Below, piece by piece: positions 9,427-20,091 of a DNA stretch of 64,000 bases (position 1 is the first letter of the stretch; the number at the start of each line of letters is the position of its first letter). A program made the position numbers and the translations under genes. This stretch comes from Porphyra umbilicalis (taxonomy: Eukaryota; Rhodophyta; Bangiophyceae; Bangiales; Bangiaceae), in assembly GCA_002049455.2 (NCBI GenBank), contig KV919125.1:1-64000 (forward strand), written 5' to 3'. The notes beneath the pieces are model-generated. The model was not told where the DNA came from. It was given only the letters and a program-made list of their open reading frames with translations, and did no database searches.

Positions 9427-11534
9427 CGCTGCCGCCGCCGCCGCTTCCGCCCCCGCCCCCGCGGCAGCGCACTGCACGACGATGATCGTGTCGGCGGGCG
9501 CCTCGGCCGACGGGTCGGTCTTGACGACGTCGACGTCAGACTGCAAAGACTGTGACTTTCGCCTCGCGCACGTGGCCGGGCGCACGCACGGGGGGGGCGG
9601 GGGGCACCCCCCCCCCCCCCCCGGCCGGTGTACGTGCCCAAGTTTACCTTTCCCCACCTCGTCACCGCCGGGCGGTCGGCGACGTGGGAGGCGGCCAACC
9701 TCCGCGCGGAAGGCGCCCCGCAACCCGCCGCCTGGTCGGCGCCGACGGTGCCCATTGGCACGGTGCCGCAGGTCGCCACGACGGCGGCGCTGTTGGAGAC
9801 GGGCTCTGGCTACGCGCTCATTAATGAGCACCAGGTGGCAATGGGGGAAAGCACCTGCCCGGCGCTGTTTGTTGCGGCGCCCGTGTCGGCGGGCGGGCGC
9901 GCGCTGCTCGACGTGGCGGAGCTGAGCCGCCTCGGGTTGGAGCCCGCGCACTCCGCGCGGGAGGCCATCCGCGTCATGGGCGCCCTCGCCGAGGCGTACG
10001 GCTACTATGGGGCCCTGTGGGACGACGAGCGCAGCCGCTTTGACGAGGCGGGGGAGGCGCTCATGGTCGGGGACCCGGCCGAAGCGTGGGTCTTCCACAT
10101 CCTCCCAGATGACAGCGGCGCGTCGGCCATTTGGGCGGCGCAGCGGGTGCCCGACGGGCACCTGACGGCCGTCGCCAACAGCTTTATCATTCGGGGCATC
10201 AACGCGTCGGACGCGGACAATTTTCTCATGTCGGACACGGTCCACTCGGTGGCGACCCGCCTCGGCCTGTGGGACGGCGTCGGGGCGTTGGACTTTACGG
10301 CCGTGTACGGGATGCCCCGGCGGTCCGCCCACTCGGCGGGGTCGACGCTGCGGGTGTGGCGGGTGTTTGGGTTGGCCGACCCGGGCCTGTCCCTCCCCTC
10401 GCACACGGACGTTGTCGGGTCGGACTACCCCTTTTCCGTGGCGCCCGCCGCGCCCGTCGACCTCCCCACGCTCCTCTCGTGGCAGCGCGACCACTATGAG
10501 GGCACCGCGTACGATACGTCGGTCGGGCTGGCGGGGGGTCCGTTTGGGGACCCGGACCGCTACGACACGGGCGCCGTCGGCAACATGACGCTGGACGCGG
10601 CGCGGGCGGGGGAGTTCCCCCGCACCATCACCCTCTTCCGCACCTCCTACTCGTACGTGGCGCGCTCGGCCGCCGCCCTGCCGGCGGCCGTCGGGGCGCG
10701 GCTCCACTTTGCGCCGCACGCGGCGGGCACCAGCGCCTACGTGCCGTTTTACGTGGCCGGCGCCGCCGCGGCGGGCGTGCCGCCCGCCTACGCGACGGGC
10801 ACCCTCCACCGCTTCCGGGGGGACGTCGCCTACTGGGCCGTTGCCGCCGTTGCCGGCTGGGCGCACAAGTACTATGGCCACGCCATCCGCGACGTGCGGG
10901 CGGTGCAGGCGGGGCTCGAAGCAGACGTGCGGAATGGGAGCTTGGCGGCCATGGAGGCCGCCGCCGCCGACCGCCTGCGCGCGGCGGCGGCGACGCCCGC
11001 CGACGCGGCGGCGGTGGGCGCCGCCCTCGGCGCCTACACCACCCGCCGCGCCGCCGATGCGGTCGCCGCCTACACCGCCGCCCTCCCGGCGCTCATCGCC
11101 AAGTACCACGACGGGTACGTGCGGTCGGGGGCGGGCGCCGCGGCCGTCACCATGACGACGCTCTTTTACCCGGAATGGTGGTTGACGGCCGTCGGCTACT
11201 TTCGGGCGGGGGCGGCCGCGGCGGCGGAGGCGGCGGCGCGGGCCGCGGGCGCCGCCGACCCGGTCGCGGCGGCGGCGGCCGCCGTTGCGGCCACCCAAGC
11301 GGCCGCACTGGGCGCGCCCGCCGGTCCCGGCGTGCCCGCCGGGGGGGCGGCGACGGCCGGCGACGCGGTCGCGGGTGGGGCGCCGCCGCCGGGGGGGGGG
11401 TGTGGGGCGACGGCACGGGCGTGGCGCTCTTTGTGGCGGGCGCCGTGGCGGGGCTGGGGGGGGGGTTCCTCGCCACCACGCGCATGGCGGCGGCGGCGCG
11501 CCCGGGGGGGTACCGCGAGATTGGGGGACACTAA
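9365..11534 (+). CDS. Peptidase family C69 dipeptidase, secreted or membrane-anchored
   Basis: C69 enzymes are N-terminal-nucleophile dipeptidases. The ATG at 9365 opens MRRPRRVGRW followed by a long alanine run, a signal-peptide-like leader. It ends just before the Cys encoded at 9473-9475 (HCTTMIVSAGASADGSV), the expected mature N-terminal nucleophile. Downstream, VPKFTFPHLVTAGRS, IGTVPQV, INEHQVAMGESTCPALF and PAEAWVFHILPD follow the family order. The frame changes twice, at the G/C runs near 9590-9621 and at the ten-G run near 11391-11400. Without the second change the ending would be a meaningless Arg/Trp-rich tail. With it the protein ends in a hydrophobic segment (GVALFVAGAVAGLGGGFLA) and a short tail, as in other eukaryotic C69 proteins. 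Both breaks fall in homopolymers, so assembly errors are more likely than a pseudogene. No introns were needed. Confidence 0.8.
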
Positions 11535-12126
11535 CCGATTTTTTTTTTCTTTTTGGTAGGCGAGGGGTGGGGGTGAGGGGGGAGGGGCAGCGTAGGGAAG
11601 CAGGACTTCTTTGGAATGACAAGCGGGACCACCGCACGACGGCAATGAACAAGGGCAGCTGGGGTAGGCGTAGCCGCTGCTGCCATGACGCGTGGACCCA
11701 GTCCCAAGCGAGCCGCGCAACCGCGTCCCACCACGCACGGCGCCAGTCGCCATCCGCCGATCCTACAAAGCCAGTCCACATCCCTACCAAGCACCTCGGC
11801 GAGCCGTCCTCTTCCACCGCCCAGAAGACGCCCACACCCACGGATGACGCCGCCCGGTGCGCTTCATGGAGCGATACAAAGCCCCCTGACATCCACAGGT
11901 GTGCGGGTACCGCGCCGCAATAGCAGGCACTGCCATTGACCGCGGGCACATATGTCATACGTGCCCTCCTCGCCGTTGTGAGCGCGAGCGCCTCGACTGC
12001 CCCTGCGCCGCAGCAACGAGGGACACTCCGCTCCCAAGGAGAGACGCAACGGCAAACCACCGCCGGCCGCGACAGCGCACACCCCACGGCTGCCCGTGTC
12101 CCTTACGCGAAAGAGCGGGAAGGATA
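11535..12126. other. Convergent intergenic region, no gene seen
   Basis: This lies between the stops of the plus-strand dipeptidase and the minus-strand PLC-X protein. It probably holds both 3' ends. A T-run at 11540-11549 is present, but I see no supported coding sequence. Confidence 0.5.
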
Positions 12127-13685
12127 TTAACGACGGGGAGCCGCCAACCATGACGCAGCGCTGCCAAACCGCACGTGCGCCCGCCGCACCCCCCCCGTCT
12201 CAAGCCGGAACGACGCGCGCGCGAAGGCCGCGCAACCCGCCAGCGGCCACCCGAGCAGACGGCCCCACCGGTCGCGGCGTCGCCGTCGGCAGCCCTGCTC
12301 CGGTAGACGGCACCACGACCGCCGGCGTCGGGCTTCCCCCCACCCCCCCCCCCCCAACGACAGCCGTGACGGCGACGGCGACGGCGCCGACGGCCGCAAC
12401 GACGCCACCGGCAGCGCGGGCGTCGTCGCAACCGTCAACGGGGGCAGCAGGGGCACCCCGTCGACCGACGCCAAGTCCGGCACCGGCGGCGGCGTCGGCG
12501 GCGGCAGCACCTCGGCAATAAACACGCCGCTGTTGAGGGCGAGCACCGCCGACGCTTCCGACGGCCCCATAAAGTCAAAAAAAATCACGTTGGCCTTGTC
12601 GAGCGTCAACCGCCGGTGGGCGTCGAGGAACGGGTACACCTGCCCATTCATGGCCGCGGCGGCTTCGCGCAGCGACGGGCGGCCAATGTTGAACGTCACC
12701 ACGCGCAGCACAATGTCGAGCGGCTGCGGCGTGAGCGTCCACCCAATGACCATGAGCGTGTCCCGCGCGACGCGTGTCGACGCGGCGGTCATTTGCTCGA
12801 GGAGCGCCGGCACCTTGACGCGCGCCGAGTAGGTGTTGACCCACTCGTCCACGGCCAGCAGGGCGGGGATGGGCGTCAACGCAGCGACGCCAAAGATGAC
12901 GTTGGGCGGCAGCGAGCGGAAGGGCGTGCGCCGCAGCCCCGCCTGGTCCCCATCATAGATGGCGCCTTGTACATTTTCGCGGAGGTACGTGGCGAGCCGC
13001 GCCGACTCGCCCGGCGCAAACCGCTCCTCCCGAATCACCCACACGACCGTGCCGCCGCCCTCCCGGTGAAAGGTGTTGATGTCGTCGACGGCCTCGACAA
13101 ACGGGGCGCAGGCGACCATGCCGTGGATCATCCACCACGTTTTCCCGTCGCCCGCCACTTTTCCAACGCGGATGTCGAGGTAGCGGGCGCCCGCGCGGAG
13201 CTGCGACAGAATCCGCCCGCCCTGCGTGATGCTCATGGCAGAGATGGGGCTCGAGAGGAGGCGGCGGAGCCAGGGGCGTTGGAGGAGCTTGTGCGCGCCG
13301 CGGGGCACCACGTCAAAGGTCGTCGTGTAGGAGGATGAGTCGTGCGTGCCGGGGAGGAGCACATCGTACAGGCAGGGGGAGGGGGTGTCGAGGACGTCCA
13401 GCCGGGCCGCCGTCGTGTTGCCCACGTCCCCTTTGTCACGGGCGACGCCGAGGGACGCCAAAGCAGAGGAAGGACGGGCTGCCAACGCCGACCCATCGGG
13501 GCCACCGGCATTCGACGCTGCCGCCGCTGCCGACGCTCGTTGCCGCCGAGCCGCAGCGGCAACGACCGAAACACCCCCGACCGGGTTGGCCGCCCACACT
13601 AGCCCCAATACGACAGCCACCACCACGGCCGCCACAGCTGCCGCTCGCACCGCCCCCCCCCCGCCTCGACCGGGAGTCGCCGCAT
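12127..13685 (-). CDS. PLC-X-domain membrane protein (PI-PLC-like)
   Basis: The conserved core reads YDVLLPGTHDSSSY (first catalytic-type His), QLRAGARYLDIRVG, then TWWMIHGMVACAPFVEAVD (second His), followed by TVVWVIREERF. This is the N-terminal half of a phosphatidylinositol-specific phospholipase C X domain as in PLCXD proteins. A hydrophobic segment (AVRAAAVAAVVVAVVLGLVW) near the N-terminus predicts a single-pass signal anchor with the catalytic domain on the non-cytosolic side. The frame upstream of this anchor has no ATG. The ATG at 13685 (MRRLPVEAGGG) enters the frame if the C-run near 13656-13665 is miscounted by one or two bases, so I take it as the likely start. The C-terminal region beyond about 12420 passes another long C-run and its true end is uncertain. 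Substrate is unknown. Confidence 0.7.
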
Positions 13686-14996
13686 GCCGCTGCGCGCGCC
13701 TGCCCACCAAAGCACAAGTGCCGACTGCCGCCTTCAAGTCGGCCACACGGAGGGGCCCGCCGCACGGGTGTCTCTGCACATCCGCCCGCGACGGCGCCGC
13801 CCCCACCCGGGGCCAGGTCAACAACGAAACGTCAGGGTAGGTGACCAACGAGCCCGCTGCGGCCGCGGCACTATGGAGATACCTGGAGATGGCCAAGGCG
13901 GTGGGAGCGGCCGTCGGGGGCAAAATTGAGGAGGTCAACCGCTCGCAGAAGAGGAGAGCGTCTTGACGGCAGTGAACCAAGCAGGCGGCCGCACATGTAC
14001 GCAGTTGCCAGACACACCTGGCACCGCAGACTGCATTGACGCAGGAGCCCCACCCCCCCCGCAAAAGGGGTGGCGAAACCGAGGTCACAGAGCCAACCAC
14101 ACAAGCACGTCACGCAAGCGCCCGAGGCAGCGCACCGGGCAATGCCGTACAGTCCCGGCGTCACGCAGGTGCGGCCGCCACTCCCGCCCCGGCACGTTGG
14201 CCGTCGCGGGTCGATGCCACCCCACGTGGCCCCTCGCCGTGGGCGAGGGGCACAGTGGGTGACGTCACAACCACAACTGCTGCCACGCGGGGCGAGCCGG
14301 CCGGCAGACAAAAATCAAGCCCAGGAAGGACCCATCGCACCGCGTCGGGCGGCGCTCCCGGTCGACCCGACAGGGCAGGCGGGGCCGCCCCTTCCTTCCC
14401 ACTTTGGTTCCAACGTGGCCGTCGCCCAAACTGCCATTGCCGGCGGTGCGTGGCATCGTGGCCGTCTTGGGGGACGGGCGGCTGCTCATGTGGGTAGCGC
14501 CGGCCGGCTGACCGCCTCGGCCAGGCATTGGTGGCACGAAAGCGCACAGGCGGGAGCAAGGATTGCAGCAAAAAATGCAACGCGGCACAGAGCTCATGCT
14601 CCTTAGACCCGTATTTGGTTGCTTCTGTATTGCCTGATCAGTATAATCAGTGCAACCGAACAAGATCCAATTCAGTGGTCTAATTTAGTGACGTAGATGG
14701 GTCCCCGAAGAAGGCGACGCGGCAAACTGCCGACTGGCAATGCCGAGCCGGGCAAGCCAACGGGTTGTTGGGGCGGCAGCGCTGCAGCGACGCCCTCTTG
14801 CTCGAGAGTGACCATCGCACAGACGGGGCCAGGCTGGCAGCGCAAATGGGAGCGCGTTGGCATCGGGGCAGAGGAGCTCAGCCACCATCCTCACGGTGGC
14901 TTCTGGGCAGCATTTTGGCATCATGTAAGATCCCTATGGGCATACTGAGAGCCTTCTATGGGACTCCTGTGGGCCCCCTGTCGGTCTCCTATCAGT
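13686..14996. other. Intergenic region, no gene seen
   Basis: About 1.3 kb upstream of the PLC-X gene. No frame carries recognisable protein. GC content falls towards the right, into the hAT-like element. Confidence 0.5.
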
Positions 14997-15517
14997 AGGG
15001 TTGTGCATCACGCCCATTTTTCGAGGGCGGGGTGGGCGATGCACGCCCAATCACGCCCTCTGGCACGCCCCGCTAATAGGCCCGCCCCCTTTCACGCCCT
15101 AGACTTAATTTTCTAAATGGCCTACATATGGTCGTTGCGCCAAAAGCTGGACAGTCCCAGACAGGCGGATCGACGTTTGGGCCAATCAAACGCACAAAAG
15201 CGCCTCTTTGACAGGCCTGGACTCTCCACTTTTTGGCGGAACGACAATAAGTTGAAGGTAACCATCATTTAATTCTCTACACCCTCCTCATGAGGAGGGT
15301 GCCCACCTGAGCTCAGGTGGGCATCCAGGGCGCAATACTCATTTTTCGGTTGGCATTTTATTAAGTATGCAGATCACGCCTAGTAAGTATGCATATCACC
15401 CCTCTGTTATGCACCCTATAGATTGGCGCGTGCCGGGCGTGACACGCCCAAAACACGTGAAATTGCACATTCCAGACGTCTATTTTAGCACGCCCCAGGC
15501 GTGCTGTACAACCATCC
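14997..15517. mobile_element. Small hAT-like non-autonomous element
   Basis: The left end AGGGTTGTGCATCACGCC and the reverse complement of the right end ATGGTTGTACAGCACGCC agree at 15 of 18 positions. The flanks CTATCAGT (14989-14996) and CTATCGGT (15518-15525) are 8-bp direct repeats with one mismatch, the size expected for hAT insertions. The 521-bp interior codes for nothing I can recognise. It contains two back-to-back 22-bp palindromes and a short direct repeat (aagtatgca at about 15363 and 15382). The base composition is much less GC-rich than the host genes. Confidence 0.65.
15280..15322. repeat. Two abutting perfect 22-bp palindromes
   Basis: CACCCTCCTCATGAGGAGGG plus two bases (15280-15301) and GCCCACCTGAGCTCAGGTGG plus two bases (15301-15322) are each perfect palindromes and share the G at 15301. 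They could extrude as twin hairpins within the hAT-like element. Confidence 0.85.
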
Positions 15518-15525
15518 CTATCGGT

Positions 15526-16564
15526 ACTCAGTGGAATTCACACGTCGTTGCGTTTAGGAGGCGACCTCAAGCGTGGACATGCCGCCACGGTCCGTGGGCT
15601 GCCGTCCACCGCCGAGCTACCTGAAGGTACCATGTGAGAATGTAAAGTGCGTGCCCAACCACTGAGCTATGTCGGCAGTGCTCATGCCAGGTCATACCAC
15701 CCCAGGAGCTAATTCAATATAGTGGCGGTGAGGCAGCTCGAGGGGCACGGCCGAAACAGCGCGTGAGTCCAATCGAGCGCCCAGGTCTCAGCGAGGATGG
15801 AGCAATCACTTTTTGTGGGCCAGAGTCGGCGCCACTCTGTACGGTGTCGACGGACACCATAAAGAGACGACATCGATGTACCTGTAAGAGTCCACCGTCC
15901 TTCCCCCTGTGTTCAGAAGTCTTATCATCTGTGTCGACGGCGGCAACGTCCCTTCTACTGCCACGAAACGGTTGCCTCGCTTTGGGGTTCCCTGCTGTGC
16001 TCTTCTTGTGCCGTCACGGGCCACGGCGGCCACACCTGCACCGGCAGTGTGCAGAGCCCGTAGGGCATTGTCGTGGGCGAAGCTGCTTGTCTTGCGTACT
16101 GCATTGCTGCTGCAGTCTCTGGCCCTCAAGTCGGGCGGCCAGATATTTGAAAACCCGTCGATTGTGACGCTGCGCGGATGTCCGTCGCTGCCGCTGCTGC
16201 CGGCGTCGGCCGCTGGTACTTCCACTCTGTCAATGTGTGTGAGCCTGAGACAGCCGCAGAGGGAACGGTGTTTACCACTGTGCTGGTGGCAGCAATGAGA
16301 ACCAGGGCAGGCGGGACGACGTGGTCATTGAAGTTGCCGCTCCCGAGGCCCTGCTATTGCTTTTCATCTACCCTGCCGCCCGCGTCGACAGACATTTGTG
16401 TGACCGTTACAGCAGCGTCGTGAGCAGCACAGCACGTGGTGCACAGTCATGAACTAAAGGACGCGACGCACGAACGACGGGACTTTCATTAGTCAGCACC
16501 TTGTTGGACATGTCAAAATCTTACAAATTAATAAAACAATGCGTTCTCCACTTGACAAGGACAA
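15526..16564. other. Intergenic region, no gene seen
   Basis: No supported coding sequence. A tRNA A-box-like string on the minus strand at about 15659-15669 could not be folded into a tRNA. The AT-rich stretch just before 16565 is consistent with the upstream region of a Pol III gene. Confidence 0.5.
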
Positions 16565-16654
16565 GCTCTGGTGGCTTAGTTGGTTAAAGCGTCAGATTGT
16601 TAATCTGAAAATCGTGAGTTCAAGTGGACAGATACGAAGCTCTCACCCGGAGCG
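16565..16654 (+). tRNA. tRNA-Asn(GUU) with a 16-nt insertion in the T-loop
   Basis: The acceptor strands GCTCTGG (16565-16571) and CCGGAGC (16647-16653) pair over all seven positions with one G-U. The D-stem is GCTT/AAGC with a 9-nt loop. The anticodon arm TCAGA-TTGTTAA-TCTGA gives anticodon GTT. The variable loop has 5 nt. The T-stem GTGAG (16614-16618) pairs perfectly with CTCAC (16642-16646). The loop between them is 23 nt instead of 7, starting with the expected TTCAA. Removing 16 nt restores a standard T-loop. All stems are intact, a discriminator G and an oligo-T terminator follow, and an A-box (TGGCTTAGTTGG) is present, so this looks like a functional gene with an ectopic intron. There is no intron at the usual 37/38 site. 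Confidence 0.85.
16625..16640 (+). other. Candidate ectopic tRNA intron in the T-loop
   Basis: This is the 16-nt insertion, placed here between nucleotides 59 and 60. Shifting it by one base either way also leaves a 7-nt loop, giving TTCAAGT or TTCAACT. Position 59/60 is the T-loop site I recall for disrupted or permuted tRNA genes in some algae. The exact splice sites cannot be fixed from sequence alone. Confidence 0.6.
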
Positions 16655-16657
16655 AGC

Positions 16658-16663
16658 TTTTTT
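16658..16663 (+). terminator. Oligo-T Pol III terminator
   Basis: Six T residues start four bases after the tRNA acceptor stem and discriminator, the usual Pol III termination signal. Confidence 0.75.
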
Positions 16664-17669
16664 GACCTATGGGCCCGGTGCCTGCTTTCATTGCGCAGCA
16701 CCAGCCATTTGCCATGTGACACGAAGAAGATGACAGCGTTAGGCACGGGGAGAATCGTCGTAGCGCCATCCCAAGAACTCTCCATGCTCCGACTCGCATT
16801 AGCAGGTTCCTCCTTGGTGTGAAACTGTTTGAAAACAAGCATGACCATGCTCGTTACGCAGTCCCATGCTCCTGCGGTTTGACGGCGGGCAAGCTGCTCG
16901 CCGTGCGCAGCAGCGCGGTCCTGCTTCTCTGCGCCCCCGTCCGGCTCCGAGGCAGGCGCAGCGGCCGCCCCGCCTCGTCACAGCATCGCATTTCACGAAC
17001 TTTGGGTTGAAAACTTCTCACTTACATCGACGGCCATGTCAACTACACGCTGCGGTCAAAACTCTCGACGCACCAGACACGTCCTGAGGAGCAACGATGC
17101 GGGGCCCCACTCGGGCGAGCGCGGGGGCCACCGCGGCGCCCGTTTCGGCCCCCCCCCCCCCCCCCGCTCCACGCGCCGCACGTGGCGGGTCGGCGTGTCC
17201 GCCACCCGCCCGTCCCCCCGCCACCCCCCGCGTCCGCCGCCCGCCCGCCCCGCCGCCCAATCGGCGCACCCAACCGCCACCGTCTCGTCCCGTTCGCCCG
17301 CTCCCGCCGCCGCCACCACCCCCGCCGGTGGCACCGCGTGGCGCGGCCGCGCCGTCTGCGGGCGAGGGCTGTTGGTGGACCCGCTGGGCTAGGGCTTTGG
17401 GGGTGGGTGGGGTCCCGGCCCGCCCCGGGGCGCACGCGGCGGCGGCGGGAGTCAAGAGTGGAACCACCGCACTGCTGCACGCGGTGCGCGGAGAGCCCGT
17501 GCTGCGCCCGTTGGCCGCCGACTGGAGCGTCGGGCGCTGTCGGTGTTGCGCCCGCGCTCTCCCGCTCTGTGTTTCGGGCGGCGCCCCTGTCGTGTTGCCG
17601 CCTGCTGCGCTGCTGCTGGCCACGTCCCCGCCGTGCTCCCTGCGCAGCGGCCGTCACCCCCCGCCGCCG
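16664..17669. other. Intergenic region, no certain gene
   Basis: Both strands hold long open frames from about 17040 onward, but they are Pro/Arg/Gly low-complexity readings of GC-rich DNA without family signal. The region may include the 5' leader of the plastid ChaN-like gene. Confidence 0.45.
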
Positions 17670-17765
17670 TGGGGACTGGGCGCCCGCCGACCATGGGGAC
17701 TGGGCGCCCGCCGACCATGGGGACTGGGCGCCCGCCGACCATGGGGACTGGGCGCCCGCCGACCA
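17670..17765 (+). repeat. Four tandem copies of a 24-bp unit carrying ATGs
   Basis: The unit tggggactgggcgcccgccg plus acca repeats at 17670, 17694, 17718 and 17742. Each junction creates ccATGg, giving ATGs at 17693, 17717, 17741 and 17765, all in the frame of the following transit peptide. 24 is a multiple of three, so copy-number changes would keep the frame. Confidence 0.9.
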
Positions 17766-19154
17766 TGGCGGCACGGTGTGCCCCCCCGGCCTTTGTGCCT
17801 GCCGCCACCCTCCTCGGGCGGCGGCGGCGGGCGACCCCGTTGGCCACGCCGCGCATGGGCACGCCCCCACCTGCGGGCACGGCGCCCCCCCCCCCCCCAC
17901 CCCCGACGCCCCCCCCCCCCCCCCCCACCGTCGGCCGCCGGTCGCTCCTCCGCGCCGCCGCCGCCGCCGCGGCGGGGGTGGCGGCGGCGGCGGGGCCCCC
18001 CCCCCCACCCCCCCCCCCGCGGGGGCGTGGGGCGTGACCCCCCCCCCCCCCCCCCCCCCCCCCGCGCGCGCGTGCCCTCCTACACCGTCTTTCGCGTCGC
18101 GCCGTCGGACGAGGTGACCCTCGTCGCCCTCTCCACGTCGGAAGCGCTCGACGCCCTCACGCCCGCCGCCGTCGTCTTTGTCGGCGAGCACCACCTGTCG
18201 CTCGTCGACCACCAGACGACCGCCAATGTGGTCGACGCGCTCGCGCGGCGGCGGTCGGCGGCGCGGGCCAAGGGCGCCTCTGCACCGCCCGCCGCGCCCG
18301 CCGCCGCGCCTGCCGCCGACGCGGACGCTGGGGCGGCGGGGGGGGGGGGGGGGCGGGGGGGTGGTGGTGCCGCCCGCCGCCGACGGGGCGCCGACGGGGC
18401 CGCTCGCGCTCGGCCTCGAAGCGATCAACACGTGCATGCAGGGCGTCGTCGACGAGTACATTGCGGGGCGCCTCGACGAGGAGGGGCTGTTTGAGGCGGC
18501 CGAGTGGGACCGCCGCTGGGGGTGGCCCTTTGAAGCGTACCTCCCGCTGCTCCGCATGGCGCGGCGGCGCGGCATGCCGATCGTCGCCCTCGGCGTCAAT
18601 GCCGAGCTCGTCGACGCGGTCGTCTATGGGGGGCGGGGGGACCCGTCCCCCCCCCCCCCCCCCCCCCCCCCGACGGCGCCCCCCCGCGGGGACCGAGATT
18701 GCTTCCCTCCCCCCCCCCCGACGCGCCCTCGACGTGGCCGCCCTCCCCCCCGACGACGCTGCCCGCCTCACCGCCGCCGTCGGCGGGCCAGACGGGCTGC
18801 CCCTGGAGCCCGCCGCCCCCGGCTGGGCCCCCTACGTCGACGCGACCATCCGCCGCTCCTTTGCGGTGCACCGGCGGCTCGGGCGCCTGCGCGGCGCCGC
18901 CGACGCCGACGCCTACGCCGCCTACTACACGGCGCGGCTCGTGCAAGACGCGGGGATGGCGGCGACGGCGGCGGGGTGGGTGACGGACCACCCGGGGGGG
19001 CAGCTCGTCGCCGTCACGGGGGGGGAGCACCTCCACTTTGGCTTTGGCGCCCCGTACCGCACCCGGGCGCTCGTCGAGGCGCGGCGGCGGACGGCGGTGG
19101 CGGCGGCGGCGGCCGACGCGCCCGCGCGGCGCACGGGCGGCGGCGGCGGCAACG

Positions 19155-19185
<31 letters not shown>

Positions 19186-19278
19186 CGACGGCGGGCGGTG
19201 GGCGGGGGCGACCCCCCCCCCGCGGTGGCGGCCTCCCCCGACGGTGCGGCCGCGCCGGCGACGGCGACGGCCGCGTCT

Positions 19279-19326
<48 letters not shown>

Positions 19327-19493
19327 CCCTTTGCCGTCGCGACGGTGTTGGTCAACCCCGCGCCCGCCGACGCGGACGACGGCGGCGCGCTGCGGTTGGC
19401 GGTCGGCGGGGGCGGGGCGGCGGCGCAGCCGATTGCGGATTTGCTCTGGTTTTCCGCCCCCGCGGGGGGGGCGCCCGGGCCCGGCCGGGGGGG

Positions 19494-19529
<36 letters not shown>

Positions 19530-19591
19530 CGTGGTGGCCCTGGCGCTGGCTCCGCCGCTCCCTGCCCCCGTTGGAGGACCTACGGTTGTAG
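17693..19591 (+). CDS. Plastid ChaN/DUF399-like haem-binding-fold protein
   Basis: The family (Cofac_haem_bdg) is recognised by three blocks in order: AAVVFVGEHHLSLVDHQTT near 18170; LGLEAINTCMQGVVDEYIAG then FEAAEWDRRWGWPFEAYLPL and GMPIVALGVNAELV near 18410-18620; and AYYTARLVQDAGMAATAAG then GGQLVAVTGGEHLHFGFGAP near 18915-19055. A final PIADLLWFSAP occurs near 19430. The N-terminus has a plastid-transit-like leader (MAARCAPPAFVPAATLLGRR) followed by a twin-arginine-like segment [20 protein letters not shown], suggesting the thylakoid lumen. The blocks lie in different frames, and the changes coincide with C- or G-runs around 17997-18063, 18340-18363 and 18649-18720, so homopolymer errors are likely. 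Start: one of four in-frame ATGs in the 24-bp repeat; the end at 19591 is tentative. Bacterial ChaN has been linked to iron/haem handling; the plastid role is unknown. Confidence 0.7.
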
Positions 19592-20091
19592 GGGGGTGGG
19601 GGGGGGGGCGCCGCCGCCCGTACCCAGCGTGCCCCGCGTGCGCAGCGTCGGTGGGTGACGCGTCGCACGCCGCCCGCCGCGGTCGCGGGGTGGGGCCCCC
19701 CCCACAGGGGCACGTGCCCTCGGGTTTTTTTTTTTCTCCTTTTGTTGCGCCGCCGCCGGCGGCGCCTCGCCTCGACGGGCGCGCTGGCGGGGCGCGTTGG
19801 GATGGGCGCCGCCTCGATTTTGGTTTTTTTTTTTTTTTTTGGGGGGGGTGCTCGCCACCGCCGCCGCCGCCGCGGCACCGCCGGCGCCTCGCGTTGCCCG
19901 CCCTCGTGCCACAGCACGGGCGCGGCGGGGCGGCGGCGGCCGCACCGGCGGCGCCCCCCCCCCTCCCCCCCGCCCACCACGCCCGGCGCGCCGCGCCGGC
20001 GGCGCCGGCCGCGCCATAACAAAAAAAAAAGGGGTCCGACGCCCCCCCCGCGCGCGCCGCCCCCCCCCCCCCCCGCTACGCGGCCGCCCGC
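19592..20091. other. Convergent intergenic region with homopolymers
   Basis: This lies between the plus-strand ChaN-like gene and the minus-strand DHHC gene. T-runs at about 19725-19735 and 19826-19840 and G/C runs dominate. No supported gene. Confidence 0.5.

Noticed and set aside
9196..12087. 963-codon minus-strand open frame over the dipeptidase gene
   Set aside because: It is an antisense shadow rich in Arg/Gly/Pro. The plus strand carries the recognisable C69 motifs.
15607..15690. A tRNA-like A-box (TAGCTCAGTGG) and partial acceptor pairing on the minus strand
   Set aside because: I could not fold an anticodon arm or T-arm in direct, intron-containing or permuted form, so it is at best a tRNA remnant or SINE head.
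19725..19840. T-runs as bacterial-style terminators
   Set aside because: No hairpin precedes them in a terminator-like arrangement and the genome is eukaryotic; they are ordinary homopolymers in intergenic DNA.
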